A DNA stretch of 16,380 bases, from assembly GCA_030612485.1 (NCBI GenBank), contig JAUWNS010000041.1, positions 1 to 16,380 of the forward strand. The letters run 5' to 3'. This DNA is from Candidatus Bipolaricaulota bacterium. GTDB lineage: Bacteria; Bipolaricaulota; Bipolaricaulia; UBA7950; UBA9294. The translations under genes and the position numbers were made by a program. Numbering within the stretch: the first letter of the stretch is position 1; each line of letters opens with the position of its first letter. The notes below the pieces were generated by a model. It ran no database searches and had not been told where the DNA came from. It saw only the letters and a list, made by a program, of their open reading frames with translations. This document shows positions 5,724 through 15,866 of this stretch, one piece after another.

Positions 5724-7352
5724 ATGCTCAGATCATGGATTGAGAGTTTACTCGGTTCGACATGGGAAAAGCTCGGCCTCCCTCCGGTTTCGATTGAGGT
5801 TCACCTCCCCGAGAGGCCAGAGTTTGGAGACTTCTCCACCAACCTCCCCCTCATTGGGGCAAAGACGGCGAACCTCCCCCCGCGGCAGTTGGCCGAGCAA
5901 CTAGTAGCAGCGATTCCTGATGATGCGTTCTCGCGTGTAGAGATCGCCGGACCGGGATTCATCAACCTCTTCCTACAGCCTACGGTGGTCCACGCGGCAT
6001 TGCAGGAGATCCTACAGGCGAAGGATCGATTCGGTTTCTCAACGATCGGGACTGGAAAAACGTTACAGGTAGAATTCGTCAGCTCCAACCCCACTGGCCC
6101 CCTCACCGTCGGGCACGGCCGCCAGGCCGTTCTCGGCGATGTCCTGGCCTCCCTCTACGAGGCCCTGGGTTACGCCGTCACCCGGGAGTACTACTTCAAC
6201 GACGAGGGGCGCCAGATCGATCTCCTGACAGAATCCTTATGGGCGCGCTATTGTGAGCTTGCAGGAGGAGAAGCGTCGATCCCGGAAGGGGGCTACCAAG
6301 GAGAATACCTGATCGAGATCGCCCGCGAGGTGAAAGAGACTTTCGGCGAGAAGTTCCTGGTCTTCGATCGACAGACCGCGTCAACATTAAAGGAAGAAGC
6401 GGTCTCGCGGATCAAGACGCTAATCAAGGATGACCTCGCCCAACTTGGGGTCAGGTTCGATACCTGGTTCAGCGAAGGCGACCTCCATCACCGCGGGGAG
6501 GTGACCGCGGCACTCGATCTTCTGCGCGAGCGTCATGGAACCTACGAGGAGGACGGCGCAATCTGGCTCAAGGCGGAGAAGAACGGTGGAGTGAAGGACT
6601 CCGTCCTCATCCGGAGCGATGGCCGGCCGACCTACCTCATGGTGGATATTGCCTACCACATCGACAAGCACCGCCGCGGATTCACGCAGGTGATCAACGT
6701 CCAAGGGGCGGACCACCAGGTGGAGCAATCGTGTATGAAGGCAGCGATGCGCATCCTCGGCTACCCCGAGGAGTTCCTCAGCTATGCGACGCACCAGTTT
6801 GTGAGCATCAAGGAGGGAGAAGGGGTCGCACGCATGTCGACCCGCGCCGGGCAATTCGTCCGCTTGCGCGACCTCACAGACGAGCTCGGGCGTGACGTGG
6901 TTCGCTACTTCATGGTCGCGCGAAAACCCGAGAGCCACCTGCAGTTCGATCTCGATCTCGCGCGCGCGGAATCGCTCGATAACCCGATCTACTACATCCA
7001 GTACGCACACACCCGGATCGCTTCCATCTTCCGCAAGGCTGATCTCTCGAGCTTCGACGCGATGAGCGTCGACCTCTCACCACTTGAAACGCAGGCAGAG
7101 TTCGACCTGATAAAACGGCTCGACCGGTTCCCAGAGGTCGCCGCCGGCGCGGCGCTCGACTTCGCTCCGCACCTCCTCGCCGACTACACGCTAGGGCTAG
7201 CGCGAGCCTTCCACGCTTACTACGGTGAGCACCGGGTGATCGGCACGGACGAGAAGGTGATGCTGGCGCGCCTCGCACTGCTACAGGCCATACGAATCGT
7301 CTTTCGACGCAGCCTGGAAATCCTTGGGATCTCGTCCCCGGAGGCGATGTGA
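5724..7352 (+). CDS. argS: Arginyl-tRNA synthetase (class I)
   Basis: A 542-residue cytoplasmic enzyme that charges tRNA-Arg with arginine using ATP. The N-terminal ArgS-specific domain is at about 1-100 (PEFGDFSTNLPL at 32-43). The catalytic core holds the HIGH-type motif as TVGH (128-131) in SSNPTGPLTVGHGR, and the KMSKS-type motif as ARMSTRAG (369-376). This lysine-poor MSTR form is frequent in bacterial ArgS. YFNDEGRQ (157-164) and VQGADH (326-331) are also typical. The DALR anticodon-binding helices (IYYIQYAHTR, 422-431, onward) fill the C-terminus. Length is normal to slightly short for the family (about 550-580). The ATG at 5724 lacks a good Shine-Dalgarno sequence, so translation may depend on coupling to spoVS, 36 bases upstream. 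The stop overlaps the ftsY start. Confidence 0.96.
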   Translation: MLRSWIESLLGSTWEKLGLPPVSIEVHLPERPEFGDFSTNLPLIGAKTANLPPRQLAEQLVAAIPDDAFSRVEIAGPGFINLFLQPTVVHAALQEILQAKDRFGFSTIGTGKTLQVEFVSSNPTGPLTVGHGRQAVLGDVLASLYEALGYAVTREYYFNDEGRQIDLLTESLWARYCELAGGEASIPEGGYQGEYLIEIAREVKETFGEKFLVFDRQTASTLKEEAVSRIKTLIKDDLAQLGVRFDTWFSEGDLHHRGEVTAALDLLRERHGTYEEDGAIWLKAEKNGGVKDSVLIRSDGRPTYLMVDIAYHIDKHRRGFTQVINVQGADHQVEQSCMKAAMRILGYPEEFLSYATHQFVSIKEGEGVARMSTRAGQFVRLRDLTDELGRDVVRYFMVARKPESHLQFDLDLARAESLDNPIYYIQYAHTRIASIFRKADLSSFDAMSVDLSPLETQAEFDLIKRLDRFPEVAAGAALDFAPHLLADYTLGLARAFHAYYGEHRVIGTDEKVMLARLALLQAIRIVFRRSLEILGISSPEAM

Positions 7353-8269
7353 TGGCGTGGATCGATCGGTTGAAGAAAGGATTGAAGCGAACCCGCTCCG
7401 GGTTTACCAATTCGCTTGGCCAGGTCTTCTCTCGTGGGGAGAAGCTGAGCGCGGTGGAACTCGAGGAGATCGAGGAGATCCTCATCGCCGGGGACGTTGG
7501 GGTTCATGTGGCAATGGATCTCACGGAGGAACTCGCCGAGCGCAGCCGTCGTGGCCAGACGGACGGAGAGGCCTTCATGGCCGCTCTAGAAACGGGGATA
7601 GTGGAACGTCTCGTGGGATCGGAGCGACCACTTACCCTGCGCAAGGATGAGGAGCCAACCGTGGTCCTCGTCACCGGGGTGAACGGATCAGGAAAGACGA
7701 CGACTATCGCCAAGATCGCGTCCCGCCTACGAGAGCACAACCCCTCATTACCTATCACTCTCGCTGCGGCCGATACCTTCCGCGCTGCAGCGATCGAGCA
7801 ACTCGCGGTCTGGGCGGATCGGGTCGGCGTAGACCTGATCAAACACAAGATTGGTGCCGATCCATCGGCAGTTGTCTTCGATGCCCTCGACCACGCACGT
7901 CGTCTCGGAGGGCTCCTCCTGATCGATACCGCTGGACGGCTGCAGACGAAACACAACCTTATGGAGGAACTGAAGAAGATCGAGCGCACGGTGGAGAAGA
8001 AACTTGGGAGAGGATCTGATGAACGACTTCTCGTCCTCGACGCGACCACCGGCCAGAACGGCATCTCCCAAGCGGCCCACTTTCACGAGGCGATCGACCT
8101 CACCGGGCTTGTCCTCACCAAGCTCGACGGAACGGCCAAGGGAGGAGTGATCCTCGCGATCTGGGATGAATTAAGGCTCCCGTTGTTGTACATTGGAGTG
8201 GGAGAAGGCGTGGATGATCTGCACGAGTTCTCCGCTAGCCAGTTCGTGGAAGCGCTCTTTTCGACATAA
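7352..8269 (+). CDS. ftsY: Signal recognition particle receptor FtsY
   Basis: A 305-residue SRP-family GTPase that docks ribosome-SRP complexes at the membrane so that membrane proteins are inserted during translation. It consists of the NG domain only: an N helical bundle (about 1-95), then G motifs GVNGSGKTT (109-117), ADTFRAAAIEQL (140-151), DTAGR (192-196) with LQTKHNLMEEL, and TKLDG (256-260) followed by TAKGG. The acidic A domain of the E. coli protein is absent, as in many bacteria; the basic start (WIDRLKKGLKR) may serve for membrane contact. I chose the ATG at 7352 over the GTG at 7349 because GGAGG (7340-7344) is then 7 bases away rather than 4. This ATG shares its A with the argS TGA stop, a coupling overlap. 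Fifh (Ffh), its partner, is not in the window. An octamer repeat array starts two bases after the stop. Confidence 0.96.
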   Translation: MAWIDRLKKGLKRTRSGFTNSLGQVFSRGEKLSAVELEEIEEILIAGDVGVHVAMDLTEELAERSRRGQTDGEAFMAALETGIVERLVGSERPLTLRKDEEPTVVLVTGVNGSGKTTTIAKIASRLREHNPSLPITLAAADTFRAAAIEQLAVWADRVGVDLIKHKIGADPSAVVFDALDHARRLGGLLLIDTAGRLQTKHNLMEELKKIERTVEKKLGRGSDERLLVLDATTGQNGISQAAHFHEAIDLTGLVLTKLDGTAKGGVILAIWDELRLPLLYIGVGEGVDDLHEFSASQFVEALFST

Positions 8270-8270
8270 C

Positions 8271-8342
8271 GATCGGGAGATTGAATGATTGAGAAATTGA
8301 ATCATTGAGTGATCGGGAGATTGAATGATTGAATCATTTAAT
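8271..8342 (+). repeat. Array of nine degenerate 8-bp tandem repeats between ftsY and ppdK
   Basis: Nine consecutive octamers fill 72 bases with no gap. They vary around GATTGAAT (for example GATCGGGA, GATTGAGA, AATTGAAT, CATTGAGT, CATTTAAT). A higher-order period of 40 bases is present: a 22-base stretch starting GATCGGGAGATTGAATGATT recurs exactly at 8271 and 8311. The array begins directly after the ftsY stop and ends 8 bases before the ppdK Shine-Dalgarno sequence, so it occupies nearly the whole spacer. All units have one orientation here, unlike at 5157 and 13384. Confidence 0.85.
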
Positions 8343-8363
8343 TACTTACGGAGGTGTCTAGAA

Positions 8364-11018
<2,655 letters not shown>

Positions 11019-11048
11019 GAACCAGACAAGACTGAACAAATGATCACG

Positions 11049-11078
11049 AAGGCCGGGAGCAATCTCGGCCTTTCTCTT
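11049..11078 (+). terminator. Intrinsic terminator between convergent ppdK and phosphate permease genes
   Basis: The sequence AAGGCCGGGA, GCAA, TCTCGGCCTT forms a 10-bp stem (one G-T pair) closed by a GNRA-type tetraloop, followed on the plus strand by TCTCTTGT. It lies 30 bases after the ppdK stop and 7 bases beyond the stop of the convergent phosphate permease. The stem would form in both transcripts, but only the plus strand has a pyrimidine-rich tail, so it mainly serves ppdK. Confidence 0.75.
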
Positions 11079-11079
11079 G

Positions 11080-12018
11080 TCACCGCGTGATTATTCGCAC
11101 AAGCAGGGTGAGCCCAACAGAGATGGCGCAGGCGATCGTCGGGGTCCCCAGCCAGCCGAATAGCACGCGCACCAGGACGCGCGCGTTGATGGTCTTTGCG
11201 CCCTTGACCAGGCCAATACCAATCACTGCCCCCACTACAGCCTGGGACGCGGAGACAGGAACTCCAAACATAGCATAAACGTTCAGGGTGATCGCTTGTC
11301 CGAGGATGACAACTAGTGCGGCAAACGGGTTTAAGGGGACGAGGCCGCTCCCCACCGTGCGGATCACCCTCTTGCTGAAGGTCATGATCCCCAACGCGAT
11401 CGCAGCGGAACCGAATAAAGAGGCGTAAAACGGGGTGAGCAGCCCGGATTTAACGTAGACCCCGGTGACGTTCGCCACATTGTTCGCCCCCAAAGAATAA
11501 GCCCCGTAGCAGGTAACAAGAACAAGACCGACGCGGATGGCACGGTCCCGCGTAGCGAAACGCCCGAGCAGGGTTCCCGGATAGAGGGTGGCAATCTTAT
11601 ACGGGATATAGGCAGCGATCAGTCCCCCGAGAGGGGTAAGGACCCAGGAGAGGAAGATCTTTATAAGCGGCTGGATATTCACCCCTCCTGTCGTGAGCAA
11701 GCTTCCCCCGATGATCGCCCCCACCGTCGCCTGCGTGCTCGAAATCGGGAGGCCGAGCAGGGTCATCAGAATGACGGTGAACGCCGCTGCGGTCATAATG
11801 ATGAAACTCGATAGCAAGGTCTGCGTTCCGATCGCCCCGTAGGTTGCAAAACCGCGACTCCCCATTAAGAGAGCCCCGAGGATGACGAAGAGAGAGGCGA
11901 GGGTCGCCGCCGTCCAGAACCGAATTGCTCGGCTCGCCACCGCCGGCCCGAATAGGTTGGCAGCATCATTCGCTCCCAGTCCCCATCCCATAAACCCGCC
12001 TGCGATCAACGTCCACAT
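11080..12018 (-). CDS. PiT-family inorganic phosphate permease
   Basis: A 312-residue inner-membrane transporter of the PiT/PHO4 family, which takes up phosphate (or metal-phosphate) with a proton or sodium ion. The two inverted halves show the paired signatures clearly: GANDAANLFG (15-24) and GANNVANVTG (178-187), and PISSTQATVGAIIG (91-104) against PVSASQAVVGAVIG (254-267). About nine to ten hydrophobic segments cover the chain. It is shorter than E. coli PitA (about 500) because the central loop is minimal, as in many compact bacterial and archaeal members. The ATG at 12018 has AAGGAG (12026-12031) 7 bases upstream. The gene converges with ppdK, which uses or releases phosphate, and diverges from the glycosyltransferase gene. 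No PhoU/DUF47 partner gene is seen next to it. Confidence 0.94.
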   Translation of the reverse strand: MWTLIAGGFMGWGLGANDAANLFGPAVASRAIRFWTAATLASLFVILGALLMGSRGFATYGAIGTQTLLSSFIIMTAAAFTVILMTLLGLPISSTQATVGAIIGGSLLTTGGVNIQPLIKIFLSWVLTPLGGLIAAYIPYKIATLYPGTLLGRFATRDRAIRVGLVLVTCYGAYSLGANNVANVTGVYVKSGLLTPFYASLFGSAAIALGIMTFSKRVIRTVGSGLVPLNPFAALVVILGQAITLNVYAMFGVPVSASQAVVGAVIGIGLVKGAKTINARVLVRVLFGWLGTPTIACAISVGLTLLVRIITR

Positions 12019-12062
12019 CTCGGCTCTCCTTCAATATTTCAACTGTTTGGTAAGAGTTATAG

Positions 12063-12091
12063 TCTATAGTCGAAATGGAACCAGGAATCAA
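12063..12091 (-). promoter_or_regulatory. Candidate promoter for the phosphate permease gene
   Basis: On the minus strand TTGATT (12086-12091), a 17-base spacer and TATAGA (12063-12068) make a plausible sigma-70-type promoter about 45 bases upstream of the ATG. The -10 matches consensus at four of six positions, and an alternative TATAAC lies 8 bases further downstream, so the exact start is uncertain. No clear PHO-box-like repeat was seen. Confidence 0.4.
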
Positions 12092-12175
12092 GTGAGGTGA
12101 TCGCTTAGAAACCAGGGCTTCTCAAGTGTTCCACGTAAATAGTCCAAGAGGTGGGGAATCAGACCATCCTTGCGA

Positions 12176-12204
12176 TTGACTTCCCGCGTAAGAAAGGGTA
12201 GAAT
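12176..12204 (+). promoter_or_regulatory. Sigma-70-type promoter for glycosyltransferase-rpiB
   Basis: TTGACT (12176-12181), a 17-base spacer and TAGAAT (12199-12204) match consensus at five of six positions in each hexamer. Transcription should start near 12211, about 47 bases before the glycosyltransferase ATG. It is divergent from the phosphate permease promoter, 85 bases away. Confidence 0.7.
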
Positions 12205-12257
12205 CCTGTTAACAAAGTGAGTGATGTCTTTGATTCATCTGTCCTAATCCTGAACTT

Positions 12258-12893
12258 ATGAATGTTTCCGTGGTGGTGCCCGCATATAACGAAGCTTCTC
12301 GGATCGGGGCTGTCCTAAAGCCTCTTGTCACTTGTTCTGCTGTCGACGAGGTGATCGTTATCGATGATGGATCGGACGACGGGACGGCGGATGTTGCGCG
12401 GCGGTTCCCGGTGCAGGTTGTTAGCCTGCCCGAAAATTGCGGGAAGGCAAAGGCCCTCGATGAGGGGGTGACGCGGGCGCGTAACGATGTTCTCCTCTTT
12501 CTCGATGCGGACCTTGTCGGGCTTACGGAGAAACACATCGAGCAATTCATTCATACGTACTCCGATACTGGTGTCGATATGGTTGTCGGTGTCTTTGCCA
12601 ACGGACGGAAGAACACCGATTTTGCCCAAAAGTTCAACCCGTATGCCTCTGGTCAACGGATGTTGACGAAGAGGTTGTGGGATCGGGCAAAGGTAAATGT
12701 CCATGAGATGAACTACGGGATAGAATTCGCCCTATCCAGACTCGCGGTGAAGGAAGGCTGGAGCAAGGAGAAGGTGAAGCTGGAGGGTGTAACGCACGTT
12801 CTCAAGGAAGAGAAGCGCGGTTTTTCCATCGGTATCCGGGAGCGGTTCAAGATGTATGGGGATATGATCAAATGGTTGTTCAAGAAGGTCTGA
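12258..12893 (+). CDS. Family 2 (GT-A fold) glycosyltransferase
   Basis: A 211-residue predicted soluble sugar transferase using a nucleotide-sugar donor. The GT-A core is visible from the first residues: VSVVVPAYNEASRIG (3-17), the donor-binding IDDGSDDGT (35-43), NCGKAKALDEG (60-70) and the metal-binding D-x-D as FLDADLVG (81-88). The second half carries FNPYASGQRML (126-136) and a basic C-terminus (RERFKMYGDMIKWLFKKV) that could touch the membrane; there is no membrane segment. Members of this size act in lipid-linked sugar, cell-surface glycan or glucosylglycerate-type synthesis, and the acceptor cannot be told from sequence. There is no convincing Shine-Dalgarno sequence before the ATG at 12258. 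rpiB follows after 4 bases, so the two are co-transcribed. Confidence 0.88.
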   Translation: MNVSVVVPAYNEASRIGAVLKPLVTCSAVDEVIVIDDGSDDGTADVARRFPVQVVSLPENCGKAKALDEGVTRARNDVLLFLDADLVGLTEKHIEQFIHTYSDTGVDMVVGVFANGRKNTDFAQKFNPYASGQRMLTKRLWDRAKVNVHEMNYGIEFALSRLAVKEGWSKEKVKLEGVTHVLKEEKRGFSIGIRERFKMYGDMIKWLFKKV

Positions 12894-12897
12894 GAGC

Positions 12898-13326
12898 ATG
12901 AGGGTAGCAATCGGTTGTGATCACGCAGGGGTGGGGTTGAAGCGCAGATTGCTCGACTCTGTTGTCAAGGAATACGAGGTCATCGACATGGGGACGGATT
13001 CTACTGGCTCGGTCGACTATCCGGATATCGCCCACAAGGTGGCAGACGCGGTTGCCTCTGGCGAGGTCGAACGGGGAATCCTCATCTGCGGAACGGGAAT
13101 TGGGATGGCGATGGCCGCGGGAAAGACGAAAGGGATCCGCGCGGCGGCCTGCACAGAGCCGTACTCGGCCGAGTTGAGCCGGCGGCATAACGACGCGAAC
13201 ATCCTCTGCCTAGGAGCGAGGGTGATCGGAATGGGAATGGCAGAAAAGATCGTGGAGAAATGGTTTTCAACTCCGTTTGACGGGGGGCGACACGCCCGCC
13301 GTATCGGCAAGATCGAGTCGCTTTAA
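12898..13326 (+). CDS. rpiB: Ribose 5-phosphate isomerase B (RpiB/LacAB family)
   Basis: A 142-residue cytoplasmic isomerase converting ribose 5-phosphate and ribulose 5-phosphate in the non-oxidative pentose phosphate pathway. Key residues are in place: CDHAG (7-11) with Asp8 and His9, SVDYPD (38-43), the catalytic loop LICGTGIGM (62-70) with Cys64 as base, RRHNDANILCLG (95-106) with His97 and Asn98, and the phosphate-binding arginines near the end (GGRHARR, 129-135). Length is typical (about 145-150). It begins 4 bases after the glycosyltransferase stop, with a modest AAGG-type site overlapping the end of that gene. Related enzymes isomerise allose 6-phosphate or galactose 6-phosphate; the Cys and DHAG context favours ribose 5-phosphate, but this is not decisive. 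Confidence 0.94.
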   Translation: MRVAIGCDHAGVGLKRRLLDSVVKEYEVIDMGTDSTGSVDYPDIAHKVADAVASGEVERGILICGTGIGMAMAAGKTKGIRAAACTEPYSAELSRRHNDANILCLGARVIGMGMAEKIVEKWFSTPFDGGRHARRIGKIESL

Positions 13327-13383
13327 GCGAGTAACTTTGGAGGCTGTTGTTGCATAAGCCCATCTTCCTTACGAGACAAAAGC

Positions 13384-13521
13384 TTTCACCGCCGAGAACG
13401 CAGAGAGAGGGGAGCGGGGTTGAATGATTGAGCGAGTGAGTGATTGAGTGATTTAACCTCCCAATCTCCCGATCATTCAATCTTCCGATCTCTCAATTCC
13501 TCAGCGCCCTCTGCGGTAAAA
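13384..13521. repeat. Palindromic intergenic element with imperfect terminal inverted repeats and octamer arms (copy 2)
   Basis: The ends are imperfect inverted repeats: TTTCACCGCCGAGAACGCAG on the left (13384 on) and, on the minus strand from 13521, TTTTACCGCAGAGGGCGCTG. Between them are five 8-bp units in plus orientation (13418-13457, such as GATTGAGC, GAGTGAGT, GATTGAGT, GATTTAAC) and five in minus orientation (13459-13498, such as GATTGGGA, GATCGGGA, GATTGAAT, GATCGGAA). The junction is a single base. The 138-base element could fold into a long, imperfect hairpin. It occupies most of the spacer between rpiB and the ion exchanger, contains no reading frame of note, and looks like a non-autonomous (MITE-like) or structural repeat. 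It may also serve as the end of the rpiB transcript, since no other terminator is visible. Confidence 0.7.
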
Positions 13522-13604
13522 TGGTTGAAATTAGGTTTTGAGATTAAAGACAAGCTGTAAGAAAGGTTTGCACAACAAGTTCTACAGAGGAGTCAAATAA
13601 CCGG

Positions 13605-14603
13605 ATGACGGTGCACTGGATCACGTTTCTTCTTACCTCAACAGCGATCATCCTCGCCGGGATCAAGCTTGCCTCATTTGGCGAGGCAATCGGAGAGCGA
13701 AGCAGAATCGGACAAGGCTGGATAGGCCTCCTCTTCCTGGCGACGATTACCTCGATCCCGGAATTGACGACGACCGTCACCGGGGCCACGATTGGTGTTC
13801 CCAATATTGCCCTGGGAAATGCACTGGGGAGCAACCTGTTCAACATTGCCATCATCGTTGTCATGGATATCCTTCTCCTTGGCCGGGGGCCCTTCCTGCG
13901 CCTGGTCAAGCCCTACCACGCCGCCAGCGGGGGAATCGCTATTCTCCTCACCGTTCTCGTCATGCTGGGAATCACGGTCGCCCCGAATGCAGCAATCCTT
14001 GGGGTGAACCCGATCAGTTTCGTCATCTTATTCACCTATGCCGCCGGGGTTTTCCTTCTCTATCGCATAGAAAAACGCGACAACGGAGAGGCAAAAGGAA
14101 CGAAAGAGATAATGGGGTTCAGACGGGCGATCGTCGGGTTCTGTTTTTCCGGGGGGGTAATCATCGTCTCCGGGGTCTTCCTCATCCACGCGAGTAAGGC
14201 AATCGCCGAGGAGACTGCTCTTTCGGCTTCCTTCATGGGGGCGATCCTGGTCGCGATCGCCACCTCGCTCCCCGAGCTTGCCACCTCGATCGGAGCCCTC
14301 AAGATCAAGGCCTACGACATGATCCTCGGGAACCTATTCGGGTCGAATATGTTCAATATCCTGACCATCTTCTTCGCCGACGTCGCCTTCCGCCGCGGCG
14401 CGATCTTCGCCGGCTTGAAAGACGGGATGACGGACCAGTTAATCTTGGCGAGCCTGGGGATCGGGATAACCGCGATCGCGACAACTGCGATCGTCTACCG
14501 CTCGAAGCGCCGCGTGTTGGGGATGGGGGCCGACGCTGCCCTCATCCTGATCGCTTACCTTGTAAGCACATGCTTAATCATCTATCGAGGAATTCATGTT
14601 TGA
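13605..14603 (+). CDS. Calcium/cation antiporter (CaCA superfamily, Na+/Ca2+ exchanger-like)
   Basis: A 332-residue inner-membrane antiporter that would expel Ca2+ (or another cation) in exchange for Na+ or H+. The two inverted alpha-repeats are intact: TSIPELTTT (49-57) with GNALGSNLFN (71-80), and TSLPELATS (220-228) with GNLFGSNMFN (242-251). Glu53 and Glu224 are the expected paired ion-binding acids. About ten hydrophobic segments are present, with a basic cytoplasmic loop (YRIEKRDNGEAKGTKE) at about 153-168 between the halves. Length fits the bacterial YrbG-like class. The start at 13605 has GAGGAG (13587-13592) about 12 bases upstream, further than usual; no other start is available in frame nearby. 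rho begins 12 bases after the stop. Which coupling ion is used cannot be decided from sequence. Confidence 0.92.
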   Translation: MTVHWITFLLTSTAIILAGIKLASFGEAIGERSRIGQGWIGLLFLATITSIPELTTTVTGATIGVPNIALGNALGSNLFNIAIIVVMDILLLGRGPFLRLVKPYHAASGGIAILLTVLVMLGITVAPNAAILGVNPISFVILFTYAAGVFLLYRIEKRDNGEAKGTKEIMGFRRAIVGFCFSGGVIIVSGVFLIHASKAIAEETALSASFMGAILVAIATSLPELATSIGALKIKAYDMILGNLFGSNMFNILTIFFADVAFRRGAIFAGLKDGMTDQLILASLGIGITAIATTAIVYRSKRRVLGMGADAALILIAYLVSTCLIIYRGIHV

Positions 14604-14615
14604 GGTGATACGACT

Positions 14616-15866
14616 ATGGAACTAAAAGACTTACGTACAGAGAAGATAGACTCGCTCCAGAAGATCGCGAAGGACTTGAAGATAAAGAATGGAACGCAGC
14701 TCGGGAAGGAAGATCTCCTGCGCTCGATCATGGTCCACTTGGCCAAGGAGAACGACCTCCGGTTCAGCGATGGCCCCCTGGAGATCCTACCCGATGGCTA
14801 CGGGTTCCTGCGCAACGGAAACTGTCTCCCTAGCAGGAACGATATCTATATTTCGCCTTCACAGATCAAGCGCTTCGGCCTGCGGAACGGGGACCTCATC
14901 ACCGGGCCGATCCGAGCTCCCAAGAACGATGAGCGATACTTCGCCCTCCTCAAGCTGGAAGATATCAGCGGGATGACCCCAGAGGAATCGCGCCATCGGC
15001 CGATTTTCCGCGAGCTAATCCCTCTTCACCCTGATACACACCTCCGGTTGGAGCATGATCCCGAGGATATCTCCACAAGGATTATCGACCTCTTCTGCCC
15101 CATCGGAAAGGGACAGCGCGGACTGATCGTCTCCCCTCCCAAAGCGGGAAAGACGACCCTTCTGAAGAAGATCGCTAAGGGGATCAATGCCAACCACCCC
15201 GAGATAAAGCTCTTCGTCCTCCTGGTCGATGAGAGGCCGGAGGAGGTCACCGACTTCAGCCGTTCGATCGAGAATGGAGAGGTCGTCGCCGCGACCTTCG
15301 ACCAGGAACCGCGGCATCACACCCGCATTACCGAGATCGTTACCAATCGGGCGAAACGGCTGGTGGAGTCGGGATGCGATGTGGTGATCCTCATGGACTC
15401 GGTCACCCGCCTGGCGCGCGCCTATAACCTCGCCGTCCCCTCTTCCGGGAAGCTCCTCTCCGGCGGAATGGACCCCACCGCGCTCTACAAACCGAAGGAA
15501 TTCTTCGGAGCGGCAAGAAATATCGAGGAAGGTGGAAGCCTGACGATCATCGCCACCGCGCTGATCGACACCGGGAGCAAGCTCGACCAGGTCGTATTCG
15601 AGGAGTTCAAAGGGACCGGGAATATGGAACTGATCCTCGATCGCAACCTCTCCAACAAACGAGTCTATCCTGCAATCGATGTCGAACAGAGCGGAACCCG
15701 TAAGGAGGAACTCCTCTTGCCGGCCAAGGTATTGCAACGCGTGTGGATCCTGCGTAAGATGATGAGTAATCTAAATGATACGCAGGCTGCCCTGGAGGTT
15801 GTCAGGAGCAAGATGGAGGCGACGAAGGATAACGAGCAATTTCTCGAGTTGATGAGCAGTGACTAG
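14616..15866 (+). CDS. rho: Transcription termination factor Rho
   Basis: A 416-residue hexameric RNA-dependent ATPase that releases transcripts at Rho-dependent sites. Order of parts: an N-terminal helical segment ([23 protein letters not shown]; about 1-45); the cold-shock-like primary RNA-binding domain ([10 protein letters not shown] at 57-66, [19 protein letters not shown] at 75-93); the ATPase core with Walker [10 protein letters not shown] (173-181), [10 protein letters not shown] (204-213), Walker [17 protein letters not shown] (256-271); the secondary-channel Q-loop [14 protein letters not shown] (281-294); [12 protein letters not shown] (313-324); and [13 protein letters not shown] (343-355). 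Length is normal, with no lineage-specific insertion. The ATG at 14616 has GAGGTG (14602-14607) 8 bases upstream, overlapping the exchanger stop, so the genes are probably coupled. The last 8 bases overlap the LysM gene. Confidence 0.97.
   Translation: MELKDLRTEKIDSLQKIAKDLKIKNGTQLGKEDLLRSIMVHLAKENDLRFSDGPLEILPDGYGFLRNGNCLPSRNDIYISPSQIKRFGLRNGDLITGPIRAPKNDERYFALLKLEDISGMTPEESRHRPIFRELIPLHPDTHLRLEHDPEDISTRIIDLFCPIGKGQRGLIVSPPKAGKTTLLKKIAKGINANHPEIKLFVLLVDERPEEVTDFSRSIENGEVVAATFDQEPRHHTRITEIVTNRAKRLVESGCDVVILMDSVTRLARAYNLAVPSSGKLLSGGMDPTALYKPKEFFGAARNIEEGGSLTIIATALIDTGSKLDQVVFEEFKGTGNMELILDRNLSNKRVYPAIDVEQSGTRKEELLLPAKVLQRVWILRKMMSNLNDTQAALEVVRSKMEATKDNEQFLELMSSD

Noticed and set aside
8271..8342. 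CRISPR array
   Set aside because: Units are 8 bp and contiguous, with no unique spacers of regular length, and no cas gene is nearby.
8325..8363. ATG start at 8325 adding 13 residues to pyruvate phosphate dikinase
   Set aside because: The extension is encoded by repeat DNA and by the ribosome-binding site; the GTG at 8364 has a well-spaced GGAGGTG and gives the family-typical N-terminus.
11049..11078. Strong terminator for the phosphate permease gene on the minus strand
   Set aside because: The stem forms on that strand too, but it is followed by CGTGATCA rather than a T run, so it is supported mainly for the plus strand.
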